Below are positions 1 to 5,067 of a stretch of DNA of 11,053 bases, piece after piece (within the stretch, counting starts at the first letter, position 1; each line of letters opens with the position of its first letter). The stretch is from an uncultured Collinsella sp. (GTDB lineage: Bacteria; Actinomycetota; Coriobacteriia; Coriobacteriales; Coriobacteriaceae). The position numbers were made by a program, and so were the translations under genes. Location: positions 1-11,053 of the forward strand of contig CATXJW010000055.1 of assembly GCA_958370325.1 (NCBI GenBank). The letters run 5' to 3'. A model generated the notes under the pieces. That model did no database searches. It saw only the letters and a program-made list of their open reading frames with translations, and had not been told where the DNA came from.

Positions 1-33
1 GTCGCGGATGCTGCCCATGAGGGTTTTAATCAT
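1..33 (-). CDS. Start of a probable ABC exporter subunit (partial, runs off the left edge)
   Basis: An ATG at 33 on the minus strand opens a frame reading MIKTLMGSIRD before the window ends. The ATG lies inside the end of the MarR gene: ATGATTAA serves as start of this gene and stop of the MarR gene, an 8-base overlap that implies translational coupling. Only 11 residues are visible, so the function is inferred. A short MarR gene directly followed by a heterodimeric multidrug-type ABC transporter (permease fused to ATPase) is a common arrangement in Firmicutes and Coriobacteriia, and those proteins often begin with a similar M-I-K-T-L-x-x-S-I-R-(D/E) stretch. The overlap is seen directly; the ABC call is family knowledge applied to very little sequence. 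Confidence 0.45.
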   Translation of the reverse strand, partial: MIKTLMGSIRD

Positions 34-529
34 CCAGTTCCTCCCAGGTTTTGCGGATTTTCTCGAGCATTTCGGCGAGCTGCTCGCGCTCGTCGTGGGT
101 GAGCGCGCTAAAGGCTCGTTCTCTAAAGCGGATGCGGGCCGCCTGGTCGATGCGGGCGTTTTCCCGGCCGGTTTCGGTCAGGCGAATGGTGAGTTGCCGG
201 CGGTCCTTGGGGTTACGGCTGCGCTCGATGAGGCCGTTGAGCTCGAGCTTGGACAGGATCTCGGAAAGCGACCCCGGCTTGAGGTCAAAGTGCATGCCGA
301 GTTCCTGCTGCGACATCTCGCCGCCGGGCTGCTTGGCCAGCAGGCAGATGATGGGCGCCTTGCCGGACACGCCTCCGCCATGAAAATGCATGTAATGGCC
401 GCAAAAGCCCAGGCCGCTCAGGATGCGCTTGGCGAGTTTGTCTTCGGCGCTGACCGCTTCGGGTATGTCTACCGGTTGCGATGGGTCACCGCCGGGCTCA
501 TGCGGAAGGACGAGTGGATCAACACACAT
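26..529 (-). CDS. MarR-family winged-helix transcriptional regulator
   Basis: The protein has 167 residues, a usual length for the family. A MarR-type winged helix spans roughly residues 58-122: the helix-turn-helix reads MSQQELGMHFDLKPGSLSEI and continues into LSKLELNGLIERSRNPKDRRQ, whose D-x-R-x wing is typical, followed by LTETG. The C-terminal helix (about 125-167) fits the dimerisation segment. The first 55 residues form an unusual extension ending in a Cys/His/Gly cluster (GFCGHYMHFHGGG, 41-53) that could hold a ligand or metal; that is a guess. The chosen ATG at 529 has AGGAG 12 bases upstream, slightly far. The gene overlaps the next one, a probable ABC exporter, so it most likely represses its own operon and is relieved by an exported compound. 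A promoter and an inverted repeat lie just upstream. Confidence 0.9.
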   Translation of the reverse strand: MCVDPLVLPHEPGGDPSQPVDIPEAVSAEDKLAKRILSGLGFCGHYMHFHGGGVSGKAPIICLLAKQPGGEMSQQELGMHFDLKPGSLSEILSKLELNGLIERSRNPKDRRQLTIRLTETGRENARIDQAARIRFRERAFSALTHDEREQLAEMLEKIRKTWEELDD

Positions 530-550
530 ATCTAAGCTTTGCTCCTTTCT

Positions 551-586
551 TTAGTTAGGTAGTGGAATTGTTTTGTGCCTAACCAA
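551..586. promoter_or_regulatory. Inverted repeat, candidate MarR operator
   Basis: TTAGTTAGG (551-559) and CCTAACCAA (578-586) form an inverted repeat with 8 of 9 positions matching and an 18-base spacer. It covers the predicted -10 edge and start site of the MarR promoter, where binding would block transcription. MarR proteins commonly bind palindromes in their own promoters, so autoregulation is the natural reading. The repeat is seen; binding is inferred. Confidence 0.5.
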
Positions 587-613
587 TTTAGGAGCGTGAG
601 AAATCAATGTCAA
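585..613 (-). promoter_or_regulatory. Sigma-70 type promoter of the MarR gene
   Basis: On the minus strand a perfect TTGACA (613-608) is followed by exactly 17 bases and then TAAATT (590-585), which matches 4 of 6 positions of the -10 consensus. Transcription would start near 578, leaving a leader of about 50 bases to the MarR ATG at 529. It overlaps the inverted repeat at 551-586. Confidence 0.65.
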
Positions 614-632
614 GGTACCAAACTTATTATGT

Positions 633-747
633 TCGAGCGGCACTTGGGGATACTCCTTGCACCATTTACCGGTGATTCGTAGGGGGCGGAGGTAAACGGA
701 GCAATTTCGAAACCTTTCCGCAACAATTTGCCCTTCGTGCCGCTCGA
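633..747 (+). promoter_or_regulatory. Candidate structured leader upstream of the pyridoxamine kinase gene
   Basis: The 298 bases between the MarR and kinase start codons contain no convincing gene. Within them TCGAGCGGCAC (633-643) pairs perfectly with GTGCCGCTCGA (737-747), closing a 115-base domain. Inside it CCATTTACC (662-670) can pair with GGTAAACGG (691-699) with one mismatch, and smaller stems are possible at 697-700/717-720 and at 720-723/728-731, giving a multibranched shape. A TATTAT at 625-630 could be a -10 box just before the domain, but no good -35 accompanies it. I do not recognise a known riboswitch. Alternatives are a chance inverted repeat or a DNA-level structure between divergent promoters. 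Confidence 0.25.
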
Positions 748-827
748 CTCCGCTCGCAATGCCCCCTGCGCTACACTTAGTCGCACTGTGGCGCTGCTGC
801 GCCGCGCCCGAAACAAGGGAGACCCTC

Positions 828-1652
828 ATGAAGAACACTCAGCTGCTGCTGATCAACGATATGTGCGGCTACGGCAAGGTCGCGCTTTCCGCCATGCTGC
901 CGGTGCTGTCGCACATGGGCTACCGTATCCATAACCTGCCGACGGCGCTCGTTTCCGACACACTCAACTACCCCAAGTTCTACATCCACGACACCACCGA
1001 GTACGTGCGCCAAAGCCTCGCTATCTGGGAGGAGCTCGGCTTTGAGTTTGACGCCATCTCGACCGGCTTTATCGTGACCGAGGAAGAGACACGCATCATC
1101 TCGGACTTTTGCCACCGCCGTGCGCAAAAGGGCACCAAGGTGTTCGTCGACCCCATCATGGGCGACAACGGCAAGCTCTATGCGGGCGTGCCCGAGTCCA
1201 CGATTGGCCTTATGCGGCATCTGCTGGAGTGCGCAGACTACGCGGTGCCCAACTATACCGAGGCGTGCCTGCTTACCGATAGGCCTATCGCCGAGCAAAT
1301 TACGCCCGATGAGGGCCGCGCCCTTGTGGACGCCGTGCGCGAGCTGGGTGCCAAGTCGGTGGTCATTACGAGCGCCGTAGTCAATGGCACGAACGCGGTT
1401 ATCGGTTACGACTACGTGGCGGGGGAGTACTTTACGATTCCCTTTGAGCTCATTCCGGTCTATTTCCCGGGTACGGGCGACACGTTCTCGGCAGTGCTCG
1501 TCGGCCGCGTTATGGCTGGCTGGAGTCTGCAGCGCGCGACGTCCGATGCCATGCGCGTGGTGGCTGAGCTTATCGAGCGCAATGCCGATCAAGAGGACAA
1601 GTCGGCCGGCCTGCCCATCGAGGCCTGCTTGGACGTGATCGACCATGAGTAA
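828..1652 (+). CDS. Pyridoxal/pyridoxamine kinase (PfkB/ribokinase superfamily)
   Basis: This 274-residue protein would phosphorylate pyridoxal, pyridoxamine or pyridoxine with ATP in the cytoplasm, a step of vitamin B6 salvage. The hallmark GTGDTFSA lies at residues 215-222, with Asp218 as the expected catalytic base and the glycines forming the anion hole. VDPIMGDNG (107-115) and PNYTEACLLT (141-150) are the usual PdxK/PdxY blocks, and length fits the family. The start at 828 is preferred over the upstream in-frame ATG at 759 because AAGGGAGA lies 6 bases before it, the protein then begins at the first strand (KNTQLLLINDMCGYGK), and the extra residues would be unlike the family. Its last 8 bases overlap the next gene. 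PdxY-type and PdxK-type members cannot be separated by eye; a hydroxymethylpyrimidine kinase role is less likely. Confidence 0.9.
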   Translation: MKNTQLLLINDMCGYGKVALSAMLPVLSHMGYRIHNLPTALVSDTLNYPKFYIHDTTEYVRQSLAIWEELGFEFDAISTGFIVTEEETRIISDFCHRRAQKGTKVFVDPIMGDNGKLYAGVPESTIGLMRHLLECADYAVPNYTEACLLTDRPIAEQITPDEGRALVDAVRELGAKSVVITSAVVNGTNAVIGYDYVAGEYFTIPFELIPVYFPGTGDTFSAVLVGRVMAGWSLQRATSDAMRVVAELIERNADQEDKSAGLPIEACLDVIDHE

Positions 1653-1974
1653 TGCTGGCGAGGGCGGCGTCAAGCCTGCGGGCGAGAACAAGCCGCTCGG
1701 CGCGCCGCGTGGCAAGCGTCCGCGTATCCGCGTGAGCTGCGTGGACCAGCTGGGTGCGTGCCGCTGCCACCATGGTCACAAGCCGGGCGACGTCTTTGAC
1801 TTTGATCGAGACCGCGGCAAGATGTGCGCCATGGCCTGCCACGTGGGCTTTCCTTATATCGATATCCTGCGCTATGGCGGAACCGTGCCTGGCAATGAGC
1901 CCGGCACGGCAAAGTTCTGCTGTCCCGAGGTCGACACGTTGAACGTCTGGCTTGCCGAGATCGTCGACGAGTAA
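1645..1974 (+). CDS. TIGR04076-type small Cys-rich protein of unknown function
   Basis: The protein has 109 residues. After a Gly/Pro/Lys-rich tail of about 25 residues comes a compact domain matching my recollection of the TIGR04076 family: a short strand, a Cys-rich turn, the GHKPGD motif (44-49), a CxxxC segment (Cys61, Cys65), then FPYIDILRYGG (69-79). Cysteines at 32, 39, 41, 61, 65, 92 and 93 and histidines at 42, 43, 45 and 66 suggest metal or Fe-S binding, which is inference only. The family has no established function. The ATG at 1645 lies within the kinase stop region (ATGAGTAA), an 8-base overlap that argues for translation coupled to the pyridoxamine kinase and a possible functional link. 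Transcription probably ends in or near the hairpin that follows. Confidence 0.75.
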   Translation: MSNAGEGGVKPAGENKPLGAPRGKRPRIRVSCVDQLGACRCHHGHKPGDVFDFDRDRGKMCAMACHVGFPYIDILRYGGTVPGNEPGTAKFCCPEVDTLNVWLAEIVDE

Positions 1975-1975
1975 C

Positions 1976-2068
1976 CGAGCGTGGATTATCTCCCGTTTAG
2001 AGCGCGCTAGAACGCTCAAAGTGGGAGATTATCCACGCTCGATTTGTATGCGAGATTATCCACGCTCG
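1976..2068. repeat. Extragenic palindromic repeat, three copies of one arm
   Basis: CGAGCGTGGATTATCTCCC (1976-1994) and GGGAGATTATCCACGCTCG (2023-2041) are inverted copies matching at 18 of 19 positions. A nested stem, GAGCG (2000-2004) with CGCTC (2013-2017), lies between them, so the segment can fold into one long hairpin. A third copy of the arm, GAGATTATCCACGCTCG (2052-2068), follows in direct orientation exactly 27 bases after the second. The element fills the 130-base gap between two convergent genes and could act as a bidirectional terminator, though it has no strong T-run. It looks like a REP-type element. The two direct copies contain TTATCCACG, one base from the DnaA box TTATCCACA. 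Confidence 0.75.
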
Positions 2069-2104
2069 TTTTATGCCGATGGCTTGGGTCGCGTGCCCGT
2101 GCGC

Positions 2105-2551
2105 TTACAGCTGCTCGAGCATCGCCGTGCAGCCGTCGAGCACGTCGCGGTAGGTGGCATCGAAGTTGCCGGTGTACCAGGGGTCGGCCACGTCGCCGGG
2201 GCGCTCGGTCCAATCGAGCAGGCGCGAGATCTTGTCATCGGGGTCCTTGCCAAAGATACGGTACAGGCCACGCGCGTTCTCGTCGTCCATATAGACAATG
2301 TGGTCCCAGTCGCCATACTCCGCGCGACGCACCTGACGTGCGCGATGTGCGACGACGGGAATCCCGACTTCGCGCAGCTTGGCAACGGTGCCGTGGTGTG
2401 GCGGGTTGCCGATCTCCTCGGTCGAGGTCGCAGCGGAATCAATGACAAACTCGCCCGCGCGCCCGGCGCGGTGCACCAGCTCGGTAAACACCGACTCGGC
2501 CATCGTCGAGCGGCAGATATTCCCATGACAGATAAACAGTACACGTTGCAT
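2105..2551 (-). CDS. Low-molecular-weight protein tyrosine phosphatase
   Basis: This 148-residue cytoplasmic enzyme hydrolyses phosphotyrosine on proteins. The N-terminal P-loop CHGNICRS (8-15) supplies the nucleophile Cys8 and phosphate-binding Arg14. The general acid is Asp123 in DPWYTG (123-128). Length and motif positions fit the family. The start at 2551 is chosen because the protein then begins MQRVLFIC, the standard first strand, with AAAGG about 9 bases upstream; an in-frame ATG at 2608 would add 19 residues foreign to the family. It sits 60 bases downstream of the RpiR gene on the same strand and may share its transcript. In other bacteria such enzymes act on tyrosine kinases of capsule export or on diverse targets; no kinase or capsule gene is visible here, so its substrate is unknown. 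Confidence 0.9.
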   Translation of the reverse strand: MQRVLFICHGNICRSTMAESVFTELVHRAGRAGEFVIDSAATSTEEIGNPPHHGTVAKLREVGIPVVAHRARQVRRAEYGDWDHIVYMDDENARGLYRIFGKDPDDKISRLLDWTERPGDVADPWYTGNFDATYRDVLDGCTAMLEQL

Positions 2552-2611
2552 AGGACGATACCTTTCATATGGAAGGCTGCTAAAGAGTCGAAGCCGGGCG
2601 CATGCCAAGTT

Positions 2612-3361
2612 TTATTTCTTGGCCAGTTTGAAGTAGCGCTCAAATATCAATTCGAAAACGTAATAGAACATTAATCGACTGTCGAGGTCCATGCTGCCCA
2701 AGCGGATTTCTTTTTGCACGGTGTAGATAGGGTAGTCGGCTAGTTTCGAGAGAGAATTTCGAGAAAAGCCGGTGAGCGTGACGACCTTGCATCCGCGCGT
2801 TTTGGCTATCGATGTGGCGTCAATAGAAACCTGCGTCTCGCCGCTTACGGAAACGCTGAAGACCAGGTCGTTTTTGCCGAGGAGTTCTGCGTAATGCCTC
2901 ATGACATGGCGTTCACTGAGCGTATCGGTGTTCTTGCCCATAATTTTGAGCTTTTCAGCCATTTCGAGGCACGGGTACTTTGAAAAGCCCGAGCAGAAGA
3001 ACACGATATGCGAGGCGTCCTGGATAAGACTCACAACCGAATCGATGACCCGGTCGTTAAGCAGATCCTTGGTCTGTACGAGCTGGGTATCAAGAGGAAG
3101 CGCCTCGATAGTAAATCGATTGCGGTCGAGTGAGGCAGAATATGACCGCTTGAGTTCCGTAAACCCCGAGAAGCCAAGTTTATGGGCAAGTCTGACGATT
3201 GTATTGGGAGCGACGAAGAACCGTTCGGCAATGCTCTTGAGCGTGACATCGTCAATATCATCACGCAGCTCGATGATGTAGCGCATGATCTCGCTTTCGA
3301 GATCGTTGAGCTTGCTTTCGCCAGCTCGCACATGATCATAAAAAGATTCTTGATCTTTCAT
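2612..3361 (-). CDS. RpiR-family regulator (HTH plus SIS), likely controls alpha-glucoside module 1
   Basis: With the start at 3361 the protein has 249 residues. The N-terminal HTH_6 domain covers about 1-77, with the helix-turn-helix at LKSIAERFFVAPNTIVRLAH (41-60) and the family-typical KLGFSGFTELK after it. A SIS phosphosugar-binding domain spans roughly 105-235, with the strands HIVFFCSGFS (118-127) and LVFSVSVSGET (166-176). The frame is open upstream to 3514, but those residues do not resemble an RpiR N-terminus; the ATG at 3361 has GAGGGG 12 bases upstream, somewhat far, so the start is not certain. It is transcribed away from the GH4 gene at 3660, the usual arrangement for a local regulator that senses a phosphorylated sugar. 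Whether it represses or activates cannot be told. Confidence 0.85.
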   Translation of the reverse strand: MKDQESFYDHVRAGESKLNDLESEIMRYIIELRDDIDDVTLKSIAERFFVAPNTIVRLAHKLGFSGFTELKRSYSASLDRNRFTIEALPLDTQLVQTKDLLNDRVIDSVVSLIQDASHIVFFCSGFSKYPCLEMAEKLKIMGKNTDTLSERHVMRHYAELLGKNDLVFSVSVSGETQVSIDATSIAKTRGCKVVTLTGFSRNSLSKLADYPIYTVQKEIRLGSMDLDSRLMFYYVFELIFERYFKLAKK

Positions 3362-3499
3362 AAGATGTTTCAGCCCCTCGCACCTCGCCGTACATATGGT
3401 ACCGCTTTGTGTAGCCAGGTGAGAAATCGGTAATTGGTCAAGATTGCCTATTGCCCACGAGCTGGGCAAACGTGCGTGTCTGTCTACACATATCTGTGT

Positions 3500-3586
3500 T
3501 GTGAGCGAAATCATGTGTCCCCGTTTCGCATTGGCTCACACGGAGACTCGCAAATGACCTTATGTCGCAAAATAGCAATCGAAACG
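3500..3586. promoter_or_regulatory. Nested inverted repeats in the divergent RpiR/GH4 control region
   Basis: The gap 3362-3659 separates the divergent RpiR and GH4 genes and must contain both promoters. TGTGAGC (3500-3506) and GCTCACA (3534-3540) are perfect inverted arms enclosing GCGAAA (3505-3510) and TTTCGC (3524-3529). A further pair is CGTTTCGCATTG (3522-3533) with CAATCGAAACG (3576-3586), matching apart from one bulged base. ACACA/TGTGT (3486-3499) lies just outside. RpiR-family operators are often inverted repeats with GAAA/TTTC cores, so GCGAAA-N13-TTTCGC is the best operator candidate. A possible -35 TTGACC for the RpiR gene lies on the minus strand near 3440. I could not identify a convincing -10/-35 pair for the GH4 gene, whose ribosome binding site is GGAGGGA at 3647-3653. 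Confidence 0.4.
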
Positions 3587-3659
3587 AAGCAAGCCGAGGA
3601 CAACCGCGGAGCCCAAGGTCTTCGAGAACACCGATCAGCCAACCCTGGAGGGACGGAAC

Positions 3660-4985
3660 ATGAAGGATAAGCTCAATATTGTGATCGTTGGCGGCGGCTC
3701 CACGTGGTGCCCTGGCATTCTTAAAGCCCTGACCAAGCACATGGACATTCTGCCGCTGAACCGCGTGATGCTCTATGACATCGATGCCGAGCGCCAGCGT
3801 CCGATCGGCGAGTTTGGCAAGATCCTCTTCGCTGAGGAGGAGCCCGGTGTGGAGTTTGGTTACACCACCGATAAGGACGAGGCTTACACCGACGTCGACT
3901 TTGTGCTCTGCCAGATTCGTACCGGCGGCTACGAGATGCGTAGCAAGGACGAGAAGATTCCGCTGCATATGGGAATCATCGGCCAGGAAACGGTGGGCCC
4001 TGGCGGCATGGCTTACGGTATGCGCTCCATGCATGACATGGTTGAGATCGTCAACGACGTTCGCGCTCATAGCCCGGAGGCGTGGATTATCAACTACACC
4101 AACCCGGCTGCTATTGTGGCATATGGTCTCGAGCGCGTCCTGCCCGATGAGCATCGCGTTCTCAACATCTGCGATCAGCCCGTCAACCTCATGCGCTCTT
4201 ACGGTCGTCTGCTCGGTCGCGATATGAGCAAGACGGAGCCCGTGTACTTTGGCCTCAATCACTTCGGTTGGTTCAAGCACATCTACGATGAAGAGGGCCA
4301 TGACCTCGTCCCGCAGATTAAGGAGTACACGGAGAAGAACGGCTTCCTTCCTGCCGATGCCGAGCAGCGTGACCAGTCCTGGCTCGACACCTACGCCATG
4401 GTCAAGGACATGCTCGAGGACTTCCCCGACTATCTGCCCAACACTTATCTGCAGTACTATCTGTATCCCGAGTACAAGGTCGCTCACCTCGACCCCGACT
4501 ACACTCGCTCCGACGAGGTCATCAACGGCCGTGAGAAGCGCGTGTTCGCCGAGTGCGAGCGTGTTGCCAAAGTCGGCACCGCAAAGAACTCCTCGGTTGT
4601 TCAGAACGATGCTCATGGCGATATGATCGTGGAAATCACCTCGGCCATTTATCGCAACACCAACAAGACCTTCATTGTCATCGTGCCCAACAACGGCATT
4701 ATCGAGGGTATGCCCGATGACGCCATGGTCGAGGTTGCGGCAAGCGTGGGCGCCAATGGCCCGCAGCCCTATGCTGTTGGCAAGATTGGCACCTTCTATC
4801 GCGGTCTTATGGAGAACCAGTACGCCTATGAGCGCCTGACTGTTGAGGCTTGGATGGAAGGTTCTTACGAGAAGGCTTTGCAGGCACTCACGCTTAATCG
4901 TCTGGTCGGTGACGCAAAGAAGGCGCGTAAGGTGCTCGATAAGCTCATCGAGGCCAATAAGGATTACTGGCCGGAGCTTAAGTAG
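3660..4985 (+). CDS. GH4 6-phospho-glucosidase of alpha type, module 1 (CDQP variant)
   Basis: This 441-residue protein belongs to glycoside hydrolase family 4, which cleaves 6-phosphorylated sugars by an NAD+- and Mn2+-dependent oxidation-elimination mechanism in the cytoplasm. The Rossmann loop GGGST is at 11-15. Expected active-site residues are in place: Arg87, Glu110 in GQET, Asn148 in NYTNPA, Cys171 and Asp172, Asn200-His201 in GLNHFGW, and Tyr263 in NTYLQYY. Overall it resembles GlvA-type 6-phospho-alpha-glucosidases from end to end. The family signature CDMP, typical of that activity, reads CDQP here (171-174), which may alter specificity. The ATG has an excellent GGAGGGA 6 bases upstream. 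The PTS EIIBC gene follows after 82 bases that include a stem-loop. The product would split an imported disaccharide 6-phosphate. Alpha rather than beta specificity is inferred. Confidence 0.88.
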   Translation: MKDKLNIVIVGGGSTWCPGILKALTKHMDILPLNRVMLYDIDAERQRPIGEFGKILFAEEEPGVEFGYTTDKDEAYTDVDFVLCQIRTGGYEMRSKDEKIPLHMGIIGQETVGPGGMAYGMRSMHDMVEIVNDVRAHSPEAWIINYTNPAAIVAYGLERVLPDEHRVLNICDQPVNLMRSYGRLLGRDMSKTEPVYFGLNHFGWFKHIYDEEGHDLVPQIKEYTEKNGFLPADAEQRDQSWLDTYAMVKDMLEDFPDYLPNTYLQYYLYPEYKVAHLDPDYTRSDEVINGREKRVFAECERVAKVGTAKNSSVVQNDAHGDMIVEITSAIYRNTNKTFIVIVPNNGIIEGMPDDAMVEVAASVGANGPQPYAVGKIGTFYRGLMENQYAYERLTVEAWMEGSYEKALQALTLNRLVGDAKKARKVLDKLIEANKDYWPELK

Positions 4986-5014
4986 CTAGTTCCATAGCGC
5001 TTGATAATTGTTAT

Positions 5015-5053
5015 GGGGCGTGTGGGTTGTAGAGCTGCACGCCCCGTTTCTTT
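5015..5053 (+). terminator. Stem-loop between GH4 and EIIBC (attenuator or processing site)
   Basis: GGGGCGTG (5015-5022) pairs perfectly with CACGCCCC (5038-5045) around a 15-base loop and is followed by GTTTCTTT. This resembles an intrinsic terminator placed inside an operon. It could lower transcription of the transporter relative to the enzyme or protect the 3' end of the upstream message. The EIIBC ribosome binding site (GAGGGG) lies just after it. The equivalent junction in module 2 is only 24 bases and has no such stem. Confidence 0.5.
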
Positions 5054-5067
5054 AAGAGGGGTATCCC

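Noticed and set aside
759..827. Upstream ATG extension of the pyridoxamine kinase
   Set aside because: The ATG at 828 has a good ribosome binding site and gives the normal family N-terminus; the extra 23 residues are Cys/Ala/Arg rich with no match to the family.
777..1715. Long minus-strand open frame opposite the pyridoxamine kinase
   Set aside because: It is antisense to a gene with clear catalytic motifs; its composition (Gly, His, Arg, Val rich) is that of a reverse-complement shadow, and it has no recognisable domain.
1976..2068. CRISPR array or replication origin
   Set aside because: Only three arm copies, one inverted, with no regular spacers, so not CRISPR. The DnaA-like cores end in G rather than A, are too few, and no dnaA or dnaN lies nearby, so not an origin.
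3438..4616. 392-codon minus-strand open frame opposite GH4 of module 1
   Set aside because: Fully overlaps a well-supported GH4 gene and shows no family motif; such long antisense frames are common in GC-rich genes.
4986..5014. Possible internal promoter (GATAAT) before EIIBC of module 1
   Set aside because: A decent -10 match is present but no acceptable -35 lies at the right distance.
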